Assembly (NCBI GenBank): GCA_026392145.1
Contig: JAPLCS010000372.1
Location: 1-6,317, forward strand
DNA length: 6,317 nt
DNA from: Fimbriimonadales bacterium
Lineage (GTDB): Bacteria > Armatimonadota > Fimbriimonadia > Fimbriimonadales > Fimbriimonadaceae
Reading direction: 5' to 3'
Shown: positions 1-6,294 of the stretch, piece by piece
How positions within the stretch are numbered: position 1 is the stretch's first letter
How the letters are laid out: each line of letters starts with the position of its first letter
The notes under the pieces: generated by a model
Database searches by the model: none
What the model was told of the DNA's origin: nothing
Seen by the model: only the letters and a program-made list of their open reading frames with translations
Made by a program: the position numbers and the translations under genes

Positions 1-1383
1 AGAGTTGCTCAGAAAGAGGCTGCTGAAACTGCAAAGATTGTCAACGATCCAGTTCGGGATGTCTCTACTTCTTCAGTTGAAGTGAAGAACGTTTCTGAGT
101 TCCTTGAAGTCAATGGCGAAATTGCGACCTCAACAGATTCTCAGGTCAGTGCCACGACAGGTGGAAAGATTGTTTCTGTTTTCGTACGAGAGGGTGACCT
201 CGTAAGTGCCGGGCAGATTGTTGCTCAGCTAGATACAGAAAATCTTCAGCAACAGGCGGCTCAGGCTCGTGCAAGTTTAGCTTCTGCTAGGGCACAGTAC
301 TCCCAAGCATCGAGCAATGCCCAACTCGCTCCGGGCAGAACTTCAGCGGCGGTGAAGCAAGCTGAAGCGGCTTTGCGTTCGGCGAAGTCTCAGCTTCAAA
401 AAGCGCTCAATGGGGCAAGAGATGAAGATCGCGACCAAGCAAACAATAATTTGCGAGCCGCGAAGAGCAATTTGGATACCTCTAAAAAGCAACTTGATCG
501 AGTAAAAACTTTGGTCAAAGAAGGTGCGCTTCCGGAGTCTCAATTGGATACGGCTAAAAATGCTTATGAGGCTGCACTCGCTCAGTATGAAAATGCTTTG
601 GTTGCAGTATCGGTAACTAAGAACGCGAGTCGCCCAGAAGATATTGAGAGCGCAAAGGAGAATGTTCGACAAGCTGAACAAGCCTTGGAGTCTGCTAAAA
701 CCACGAAGAATCTAGATGTGATTTTGAAGGACCAGGTTGAGGCGGCTAAGGCTCAGATTAAGTCTGCTGAAGCTCAAGTGCAAGTAGCCGAGAAGAATCT
801 CAGGGAGTCCGCAGTTCGAGCACCTTTTGCTGGTCGAATCTACGGAAGACCATTGCAGGCAGGTTCAGTGATTGCTCCTGGGACACCGGTTGCGAGAATT
901 GTGAGCGGTAATGGAATCTATTTTGAGGGGCAACTACCCTCTGACAAGTTGGGATCCATTGGTGTTGGTACCCAAGTGAGTATAAAAGTTGACTCGCTTG
1001 GCGATCGAGCTTTTTCTGGCAAAATTGCCGCCGTCAGTCCGCAGGGTGAAAGCATTGGTCGGATGTTTAATATCCGCGTGCTTTTTGATGAGGTCTCAGA
1101 TGCTCTGCGACCTGGAATGTTTGCTCGTGGTTCAGTAACGGTGCGAGAGGTCAAGGGAGCGAGTATGATTCCACTTTCCGCAGTGATTGAGCGAGATGGT
1201 AAGAGTTTTGTCATGGTTGTGAACGGAGACAAATCAAAGCGAGTTGATGTCACCACGGGAATTCGAAGTGGCGAGATGGTTGAGGTAACTGGTCTCGCCA
1301 CAGACGCCAAAGTAATCAGCCAAGGTCAGGACGCGCTGGTAGATGGATCGAAGATTCGAATTTCGACCAAGAAGGAAGGCTAA
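1..1383 (+). CDS. RND efflux periplasmic adaptor (membrane fusion protein, HlyD/AcrA type), 5'-truncated
   Basis: Adaptor subunit that would link an inner-membrane RND pump to an outer-membrane channel. The frame is open from base 1, so the 460 visible codons lack the true start and the signal peptide or lipobox; a GTG at 82 is internal. Order of domains: first half of the biotinyl-lipoyl fold (codons about 50-78, containing GGKIVSVFVREGDLVSAGQ); a long Ala/Gln/Lys-rich alpha-helical hairpin (about 80-270) with heptad-like repeats; second lipoyl half (about 271-302, AVRAPFAGRIYGRPLQAGS); beta-barrel (about 305-380, with LRPGMFARGSV); and a C-terminal membrane-proximal domain (about 385-457). 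This order is typical of the family. The stop TAA lies one base before the permease ATG, so the two genes are surely one operon. The hairpin is long, which would suit contact with a TolC-like channel. The substrate cannot be inferred. The family assignment is firm. Confidence 0.93.
   Translation, partial: RVAQKEAAETAKIVNDPVRDVSTSSVEVKNVSEFLEVNGEIATSTDSQVSATTGGKIVSVFVREGDLVSAGQIVAQLDTENLQQQAAQARASLASARAQYSQASSNAQLAPGRTSAAVKQAEAALRSAKSQLQKALNGARDEDRDQANNNLRAAKSNLDTSKKQLDRVKTLVKEGALPESQLDTAKNAYEAALAQYENALVAVSVTKNASRPEDIESAKENVRQAEQALESAKTTKNLDVILKDQVEAAKAQIKSAEAQVQVAEKNLRESAVRAPFAGRIYGRPLQAGSVIAPGTPVARIVSGNGIYFEGQLPSDKLGSIGVGTQVSIKVDSLGDRAFSGKIAAVSPQGESIGRMFNIRVLFDEVSDALRPGMFARGSVTVREVKGASMIPLSAVIERDGKSFVMVVNGDKSKRVDVTTGIRSGEMVEVTGLATDAKVISQGQDALVDGSKIRISTKKEG
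1372..1379 (+). promoter_or_regulatory. Shine-Dalgarno of the RND permease gene
   Basis: AAGGAAGG lies inside the last codons of the adaptor gene, five bases before the ATG at 1385. It fixes the permease start at 1385 rather than at the in-frame upstream codon at 1343, which would overlap the adaptor by about 40 bases. The protein from 1385 begins MNITKTALQRPIF, a normal RND N-terminus leading straight into TM1. The one-base gap between stop and start suggests translational coupling. Confidence 0.8.
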
Positions 1384-1384
1384 G

Positions 1385-2578
1385 ATGAATATTACTAAAA
1401 CGGCGCTCCAGCGACCGATTTTCATTTTCATCTTGATGTTCACGGCAATCCTGATTGGGACCATGTCGTACTTTGGGATGAGAAAAGAGAACAACCCCGA
1501 AGTTAACTTTGGGACCATATCTGTGAACACGGTTTATCCAGGCGCCGGTCCTGATGATGTCAATCAATTGATTACTCGAAAGATTGAAGAGGCTGTCTCT
1601 GGTGTCAGTGGTATTCGGGAAGTTCAGGGCATTTCGAATGAAGGAATCTCTGCGGTAGTCGTTACCTTGGAACTGGGGGTGAATACTGATATTGCTCTCA
1701 ACGATGTTCGTACAAAGGTTGATTCGATTCTGAACAATCTTCCCAAGGATGCTCGTAAGCCAATTGTCTCAAAGTTTGATAACTCGGCTCAGCCCATTCT
1801 TTATTTGGCAGTTAGTAGCCCTTCGCTCGCCAGTCGAGAACTTCGCGACCTTATTGTTGATAAGGTTTCGGATCGATTCGCTCAGGTTCAGGGTGTGGCA
1901 AACGTTGGAATTAGTGGTGGAGATCAGCGTGAAATCCAAATTCGACTTAAGAAGGATAAGTTGCTTCAGTACAAAGTCGGGATATCGGATGTGTTGAACG
2001 CGGTTCAATCTGCGAACGCAAACGTGCCTGGTGGTAAGTTTGTCGCCGGAGGTCAAGACGTTTCTGTGCGGGTGAAAGGTGACTTCACGAGCGTTGATAT
2101 GATTCGGAAGGTTATGGTTCGCGTGAGTGATCCGATGAACCAAAACGCGAAAGCAAAATTGATTCCGATTACTGAACTTGCATCGATTGAGGATTCCATT
2201 CAGGAGCGCAATCGTGTTGCACGTCTCAATGGAAACGATACGGTGGTCTTGGCAATTCAAAAGACGAAGGAGGGGAACACGGTTGAGGTTAACACCGCGA
2301 TTAAAAAGCTCCTGCCTGAACTAGAGAAGACCTACCCTTTGAAGTTTACGGTTTCATTTGATGAATCTGTCACGGTGGATGAAGCGATTGCAGATGTTGT
2401 GTTTACGTTGATTCTTGGGGTGTTCTTGGTTTCAGCGATTGTGTACATTTTCTTGCACAACTTCCGAGGCACGCTCATTGTTGCGTTAGCGATTCCTACT
2501 TGTATTTTCGCGGCTTTCATCGTGATGAAAGCGGTTGGATTCACAGTCAATACTCTTTCGATGCTTGGGCTTTCATGA
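1385..2578 (+). CDS. RND permease, N-terminal fragment (TM1 to mid-TM4)
   Basis: Encodes 397 residues of the pump's N-terminal part. TM1 is at about 9-31. The first periplasmic porter/docking region spans about 35-335 and carries family signatures such as TVYPGAGPDDV (49-59) and the LNDVRTKVD segment (105-113). TM2 is at about 338-358, ending in the typical FLHNFRGTLI stretch. TM3 is at about 364-384, and TM4 begins at 387 (VNTLSMLGLS) where the frame ends. The product would have three complete membrane helices and one porter domain, without the proton-relay residues of TM4 and TM10. It is expected to be nonfunctional and probably degraded. The start is set by the Shine-Dalgarno sequence and by the TM1 position. 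Confidence 0.85.
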   Translation: MNITKTALQRPIFIFILMFTAILIGTMSYFGMRKENNPEVNFGTISVNTVYPGAGPDDVNQLITRKIEEAVSGVSGIREVQGISNEGISAVVVTLELGVNTDIALNDVRTKVDSILNNLPKDARKPIVSKFDNSAQPILYLAVSSPSLASRELRDLIVDKVSDRFAQVQGVANVGISGGDQREIQIRLKKDKLLQYKVGISDVLNAVQSANANVPGGKFVAGGQDVSVRVKGDFTSVDMIRKVMVRVSDPMNQNAKAKLIPITELASIEDSIQERNRVARLNGNDTVVLAIQKTKEGNTVEVNTAIKKLLPELEKTYPLKFTVSFDESVTVDEAIADVVFTLILGVFLVSAIVYIFLHNFRGTLIVALAIPTCIFAAFIVMKAVGFTVNTLSMLGLS

Positions 2579-4886
2579 CGCCATCGTTGTACTGGAAAAT
2601 ATTTTCCGGCACCTCAAAATGGGAGAAGATCCTCAAGAGGCAGCGATCAACGGACGAAATGAAATTGGACTTGCCGCACTTGCGATTACGCTGGCTGACG
2701 TCGTTGTTTTCGTTCCAATTGCGACCGCACAGGGGATTGCTGGTCAGTTCTTCAAGCCATTGGCACTCACTTATGTGTTTGCGGTTTTATTCTCACTCTT
2801 TGTATCGTTCACACTTACCCCTTTGCTCGCCGCAAGATGGTTCAAAAAGGGTGAGGATGTTGAACATGCAAAAGGTAAGTTCGCCATTGGATTTGAAAAG
2901 TGGTTCGGTAAGTTAGAGCATCGGTATCGGCGGGTACTCGAATGGTCTCTTAACCATCGGTGGTTTGTGTTTATCGCTGGTAACACGGTGCTGCTATCGG
3001 TATTCATGATTCTGGCTGGGGCGAACGCGCCGAAGCCTGGTGATGCCGCCAAGATGGGAATGCCCTTAATGATGGTGTACTTTGTTGGTGGGATTATTGC
3101 TTTTCTTTGCAATTTAATCTTTTACCGTCGAGTTACTTTGCGACCAGTTTGGGGCGCTCTGTTGTTTGCTCTCATCTTTCCTGTCGCTGCCGTTGGCGGT
3201 TGGAAGTTTGCGGACTGGAAGCAAGAGTCTGTCTTTAAGTTCTCCTTCATTCCTTCAACTGACCCCACTCAGGTTCGGGCAACGATTGAACTTCCTGTAG
3301 GTTCTAGTCTTGCTGAAACTGATCGAGTAGCGAGGATGGTTGAAAAGGAGTTCCTGAAGGTTGAGGACATCAAATTCACTCTCACCGAAGTCGGTAAGGA
3401 ATCAGGCTCAAGATTGGGAGGTGATAACTCATCTACTAACTTTGCAGAAGTTTCTGGCACGCTCATTGAGCGACGTTCGACGATTGATAAACTTAAGCGA
3501 AATCCTGAAGAGTTGCGCGACCGAAAAGCTAGTAGCGTGGTGACTCAGTTGACTAAGGCTGTTGGTAAGATTCCAGGAGCCAAGGTGCGAATCGTCGGAG
3601 TTTCTAACTTTAACTTCGGGCGACCGATTCAGCTGGCTTTAATTTCCGATGATCGAGAACTTTTGACTCGCACCGCAGCTACGATTCGTGATCGGCTTGC
3701 AGCGGGTGAAATTGATGGCGTTATCAATCCAGACGTGAGTGTGAAGTCAGGAAAACCTGAGCTTCGGGTAACACCCGACCTGAGACGAGCTGCTGATGTA
3801 AATCTTGATGCTGTAAGTCTTGGGAATGCGATTCGGATTCTTTATCAAGGAAACGATGACAGCAAAATGCGGGTGAACGGCCGAGAGTATGGCATTCGGG
3901 TGATGTTGGATTATGCCGACCGAAACAAGCGGGAAACTCTTGAATCAGTTCCGATTCGTTTCTCTCAAGGCAAGCCAATCTATGTAAACCAGGTAGGTGA
4001 TGTGAGTTCCAAGCCGGGACTTACGGCGATCAATCGTCGAGACCGTGCCGAGGAAATCCAGGTCACTGCTGACTTGCTACCAGGTAAGTCGAACGGGGTT
4101 GTTGGTGCTGAAGTGAAGAAGTGGATTGAGCGAGAAAAGCTTTTGCCGGAAGGAGTAAAGCTCAGAACGCTAGGTGAGGCAGATGCTCAAGCTCGAGAAG
4201 GCGTTTTCTTGGTAACGGCTCTTCTTTTAGGACTGTTCCTGGTTTATGCGGTACTTGCGTCCTTGTATAACAACTTCCTGTACCCCATGATTATTCAGCT
4301 CGCCCAGCCGCAAGCGCTCGTTGGCGCGTTGCTGGCGCTGATGATAACTGACCAGGCGTTTAGCGTCATTGGATTTATTGGTGTTGTGGCTCTCGTTGGG
4401 TTGGTAGGTAAAAATGCAATCCTGTTGGTCGACTACACGAATACTCTTCGTGAACGTGGTCGCCGACGACACGATGCGATTACTGAGGCCGGACCGATTC
4501 GTTTGCGGCCTATTGTTATGACCACGGTGGCGCTGATTCTTGGTACCTTGCCAATTGCTATGGCGTTGGGTCGGGGTTCTGAATTCCGCCAAAGCATCGG
4601 AACGATTATTTTGGGTGGAATAATTCTTTCGACCTTGCTCACGTTGGTAGTCATTCCATGCTCCTATACAATCTTTGACGACCTTTCGAATTTGATTTCG
4701 AAGTGGATGGGCAAGCCTATTCCGTTTGGTGGTGCAGAGGGTTACGGGGCTGTTGAGTCAACTGAAAAGAGTGAATCCGTTGATTTGACTGAAGCTGTGG
4801 CTACTCCTGAAGAGTTGGACAGAGTGGATGAAACAGCAAACCCTGAAAGCGATTCAACAGGGACAAGCGAGATCAACTCAGATTAG
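2535..4886 (+). CDS. RND permease, C-terminal fragment (rest of TM4 to C-terminus)
   Basis: Pump homology starts at codon 15 (GAC at 2577, DAIVVLENI). The preceding codons from a TTG at 2535 are out-of-frame translation, and neither that TTG nor the ATG at 2619 has a Shine-Dalgarno sequence, so independent expression is doubtful. Residues counted from 2535: TM4-TM6 at about 15-102 (including AITLADVVVFVPIA and LTPLLAARWF); TM7 at about 141-161; an unusual insert at 161-231 with two extra helices; second porter region at about 236-555 starting SFIPSTDPTQVRATIELPVG; TM8-TM12 at about 556-715, with the TM10 motif VGLVGKNAILLVDYTN, where Lys626 matches the AcrB Lys940 relay residue. The last 50 or so residues are acidic, Ser/Thr/Glu-rich and probably disordered. 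Apart from the TM4 junction the sequence looks under normal purifying selection. Confidence 0.8.
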   Translation: MDSQSILFRCLGFHDAIVVLENIFRHLKMGEDPQEAAINGRNEIGLAALAITLADVVVFVPIATAQGIAGQFFKPLALTYVFAVLFSLFVSFTLTPLLAARWFKKGEDVEHAKGKFAIGFEKWFGKLEHRYRRVLEWSLNHRWFVFIAGNTVLLSVFMILAGANAPKPGDAAKMGMPLMMVYFVGGIIAFLCNLIFYRRVTLRPVWGALLFALIFPVAAVGGWKFADWKQESVFKFSFIPSTDPTQVRATIELPVGSSLAETDRVARMVEKEFLKVEDIKFTLTEVGKESGSRLGGDNSSTNFAEVSGTLIERRSTIDKLKRNPEELRDRKASSVVTQLTKAVGKIPGAKVRIVGVSNFNFGRPIQLALISDDRELLTRTAATIRDRLAAGEIDGVINPDVSVKSGKPELRVTPDLRRAADVNLDAVSLGNAIRILYQGNDDSKMRVNGREYGIRVMLDYADRNKRETLESVPIRFSQGKPIYVNQVGDVSSKPGLTAINRRDRAEEIQVTADLLPGKSNGVVGAEVKKWIEREKLLPEGVKLRTLGEADAQAREGVFLVTALLLGLFLVYAVLASLYNNFLYPMIIQLAQPQALVGALLALMITDQAFSVIGFIGVVALVGLVGKNAILLVDYTNTLRERGRRRHDAITEAGPIRLRPIVMTTVALILGTLPIAMALGRGSEFRQSIGTIILGGIILSTLLTLVVIPCSYTIFDDLSNLISKWMGKPIPFGGAEGYGAVESTEKSESVDLTEAVATPEELDRVDETANPESDSTGTSEINSD

Positions 4887-4904
4887 CCTAGCTACACTAA
4901 CCCG

Positions 4905-4942
4905 CCTCTCAGTAATCAGCTAGATTGTTGATTACTGAGGGG
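4905..4942. terminator. Hairpin between convergent genes, likely bidirectional terminator
   Basis: Arms 4905-4918 and 4929-4942 pair over 14 bp (core CTCAGTAATCA / TGATTACTGAG, one G-T wobble on the + strand) around a 10-base loop. It sits 19 bases after the permease stop and 19 bases after the stop of the convergent enzyme gene, the expected place for a shared terminator. Neither side has a clear run of T directly after the stem (the nearest is TTTT at 4953-4956), so it is not a textbook intrinsic terminator. It may instead protect 3' ends or work with other factors. Confidence 0.6.
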
Positions 4943-4960
4943 GAAGGAATAGTTTTGAAA

Positions 4961-6118
4961 TTAGCTCAGTGCGGAGGCAGGCAATGTATCGAATGCTTTT
5001 TGAAGATCTTCCAGAAGGTCAACGTGATCTTCAATTCCGATGCTGAATCGAAGCATGGTTGGCGGTATACCGCGCTCTAACCTTTGCTCCTCTGTCATCG
5101 TTGCATGCGACATAAGCGGTGGATAGGCAACAAGGCTTTCTACACCACCAAGCGATTCGGCAAGGAGGATGATTTTCGTACTTTCTGCCACATGTTTAGC
5201 GACTGCAACTGTTTTGAATTCCGCCGAAACCATTCCGCCGAATCCCGACATTTGTTGCTTTGCGATTTCGTGGTCTGGATGAGATGGAAGACCAGGGTAA
5301 TAAACCTTGGTAACGAGAGGATTTGACTCAAGAAATTCAGCTACGATTTGTGCGTTTTTACAATGTCGCTCCATACGGCAACTTAAGGTTCGAAGTCCTC
5401 GGAGTGAGAGCCAGTTGTCGAAAGGTGACGGCGTGCAACCGTATGCCTTGTTCCACTCAAATAGCCATAGACCTAAGTCTGGGTCATTTGTAATGGTCAC
5501 TCCTCCCACAACATCGCTATGCCCGGAAATGTATTTGGTGGTGGAATGAAGAACAATGTCCGCTCCCATGGAAAGCGGATTTTGAAGCGCCGGGGATGCA
5601 AATGTGTTGTCAAAGACGACAAGAAGTTCCAGTTCTTTGGCAACCTCACAGATTTTGCGGATGTCGGGAACTCGCATCGTTGGGTTAGTAGGCGCTTCGA
5701 AGATAATCATCTTTGAATTTGCCTGTTTTGCCGCACGAATGGAATCTAGGTCAAACGCATCAAAACTACTGAAGCTCACGCCTTGGCGGGGCAGATATTT
5801 TTCTGCTAACCGAAATGTTCCGCCATAGATATCGCTCGCTACTAGAAGATGATCACCTTGCTCCAGTAAAGAAAAACATGCGGCGACTGCAGCCATACCA
5901 CTACTGTATAGAGTGGCTCGCAAGCCACCTTCAAGTGATGCAATGACGGCTTCAAGCATATCTCGGTTTGGGTTTGCACATCTTGTGTAGTCAATGGGTG
6001 GAATGTGGTCTAAGTCTTGCCACATAAAGGTCGTTGATTGGTAAATCGGTGGAACGACCGCTCTGAATGTGGGGTCGGGATTTTGACCAACTCGAAGGGC
6101 CTTTGTTGCAAAACGCAT
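4961..6118 (-). CDS. PLP-dependent transsulfuration enzyme (cystathionine gamma-synthase / gamma-lyase family)
   Basis: Cytosolic fold-type I PLP enzyme of the Cys/Met metabolism family, 385 residues, the usual full length. Visible signatures: VVPPIYQSTTF (21-31); YTR (44-46), whose Tyr and Arg normally bind the phosphate of PLP on the neighbouring subunit; SSGMAA (72-77); IYGGT with Tyr98, which stacks on the cofactor; VVFDNTFASP with Asp170, which pairs with the pyridine nitrogen; HSTTKYISGHSD with Lys195 as the Schiff-base lysine; SLGGVESL (322-329); and MLRFSIGIED with Arg357, which binds the substrate carboxylate. Glu327 within GGVES is typical of gamma-synthases and gamma-lyases rather than beta-lyases. 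It therefore makes cystathionine from an activated homoserine plus cysteine (MetB), or cleaves cystathionine to cysteine (CGL); sequence alone does not separate these. The start is fixed by an in-frame stop two codons upstream. It converges on the pump operon and forms its own transcription unit. Confidence 0.93.
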   Translation of the reverse strand: MRFATKALRVGQNPDPTFRAVVPPIYQSTTFMWQDLDHIPPIDYTRCANPNRDMLEAVIASLEGGLRATLYSSGMAAVAACFSLLEQGDHLLVASDIYGGTFRLAEKYLPRQGVSFSSFDAFDLDSIRAAKQANSKMIIFEAPTNPTMRVPDIRKICEVAKELELLVVFDNTFASPALQNPLSMGADIVLHSTTKYISGHSDVVGGVTITNDPDLGLWLFEWNKAYGCTPSPFDNWLSLRGLRTLSCRMERHCKNAQIVAEFLESNPLVTKVYYPGLPSHPDHEIAKQQMSGFGGMVSAEFKTVAVAKHVAESTKIILLAESLGGVESLVAYPPLMSHATMTEEQRLERGIPPTMLRFSIGIEDHVDLLEDLQKAFDTLPASALS

Positions 6119-6123
6119 GACAC

Positions 6124-6129
6124 ATTATA
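6124..6129 (-). promoter_or_regulatory. -10 element (TATAAT) of a probably leaderless promoter
   Basis: A perfect TATAAT on the minus strand ends five bases before the ATG at 6118. With normal spacing, transcription would begin at or within a base or two of the A of the ATG. The 20 bases before the start contain no Shine-Dalgarno sequence. Upstream in-frame starts are excluded by a TAA at 6127-6125. No good -35 is seen 16-18 bases upstream (CAAATT or similar). The start codon itself is well supported by alignment of the N-terminus with the family, so a mis-called start does not explain the missing leader. Confidence 0.65.
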
Positions 6130-6143
6130 GGCAAAAATTGCCT
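6129..6143. promoter_or_regulatory. Inverted repeat next to the -10, candidate operator
   Basis: AGGCAA-AAA-TTGCCT, a perfect dyad with 6-base arms and a 3-base centre, abuts and overlaps by one base the TATAAT of the transsulfuration gene. It lies in the -10/-35 spacer. This is a suitable place for a repressor site, but the dyad is short and AT-rich and may be chance. Confidence 0.3.
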
Positions 6144-6186
6144 TGAAATTTGGAGTCGGCTGGAGAGTGCCTAACTCAATGAGGTC

Positions 6187-6196
6187 AATCATGATT
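6187..6196. repeat. 10-bp perfect palindrome AATCATGATT
   Basis: Self-complementary decamer in the divergent intergenic region. A TCAAT direct repeat at 6176-6180 and 6185-6189 flanks and overlaps it. It could be a regulator site between the two divergent genes. There is no second copy in the window to support it. Confidence 0.2.
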
Positions 6197-6220
6197 TTTG
6201 AAAAACTGTGAACAAGCATT

Positions 6221-6248
6221 CTGGTTGGATTGCCTAAGGACCAACCAG
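6221..6248. promoter_or_regulatory. 8-bp inverted repeat upstream of the rightward gene, candidate operator
   Basis: CTGGTTGG (6221-6228) and CCAACCAG (6241-6248) are perfect complements separated by 12 bases. The dyad ends three bases before a putative extended -10 at 6252-6260, so it would cover the -35 and spacer region and suits a dimeric repressor or activator. It lies upstream of the inferred transcript start, so a DNA site is more likely than an RNA hairpin, but that depends on the promoter call. Confidence 0.4.
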
Positions 6249-6251
6249 CAC

Positions 6252-6260
6252 TGATAGCAT
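6252..6260 (+). promoter_or_regulatory. Putative extended -10 of the rightward gene
   Basis: TGATAGCAT fits the TGnTAnnnT extended -10 pattern, with four of six matches to TATAAT. Transcription would start near 6267, giving a leader of about 28 bases that contains the Shine-Dalgarno sequence. The best -35-like hexamer, TTGCCT at 6230-6235, is 19 bases upstream, which is longer than ideal. Confidence 0.3.
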
Positions 6261-6280
6261 TCAACTTTTTGAATTCAGGT

Positions 6281-6288
6281 AAAAGGAA
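6281..6288 (+). promoter_or_regulatory. Shine-Dalgarno of the partial rightward gene
   Basis: AAAAGGAA lies six bases before the ATG at 6295, normal spacing for ribosome binding. It supports a real gene start at the window edge. Confidence 0.45.
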
Positions 6289-6294
6289 TTTGAA

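Larger units (their letters stand above)
1385..4886 (+). pseudogene. RND efflux permease gene disrupted by a frameshifting deletion in TM4
   Basis: Complete in extent but broken: both halves of an RND (hydrophobe/amphiphile efflux-like) proton antiporter are present in two frames. Codons from 1385 read to VNTLSMLGLS and then TGA (2576-2578). The frame from 2577 continues DAIVVLENIFRH. RND proteins such as AcrB have about eight residues between these motifs (pattern L-A-x-G-x-x-x-D), followed by the second Asp. Observed spacing is one base where about 24 are expected, so 23 bases are missing, including the codon for the first Asp of the DD pair (AcrB Asp407). Repaired, the protein would be about 1174 residues, against about 1049 for AcrB; the excess is an internal insert of about 70 residues and an acidic tail of about 50. 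No other stop or frameshift occurs in either part, so the lesion is recent, a population variant, or an assembly error. The gene is the second of an operon with the adaptor. Confidence 0.85.

Noticed and set aside
82..84. GTG as the start of the adaptor gene
   Set aside because: The frame is open to base 1 and the upstream residues fit the pre-lipoyl linker of adaptor proteins. A start at 82 would leave a periplasmic protein with no signal sequence, so the gene begins outside the window.
2565..2585. Programmed +1 frameshift at CTT-TCA-TGA-C, resembling the prfB type
   Set aside because: No Shine-Dalgarno-like stimulator or good slippery P-site codon is seen. A shift would also still lack eight TM4 residues including the relay Asp, so it would not restore a normal pump.
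2500..2916. Overlapping open frame with an ATG at 2575-2577 overlapping the TGA (ATGA), suggesting translational coupling to a new gene
   Set aside because: The frame is a shadow of the conserved pump sequence: its translation has no recognisable domain, while the alternative frame is unmistakably RND.
4227..4654. Open frames on the minus strand within the pump gene
   Set aside because: They lie opposite highly conserved TM8-TM12 coding sequence, and their translations show no domain-like pattern.
2535..4886. The C-terminal pump fragment as a separate, naturally split subunit
   Set aside because: The break lies in the middle of a membrane helix with residues missing, and no ribosome binding site precedes any usable start near 2535 or 2619.
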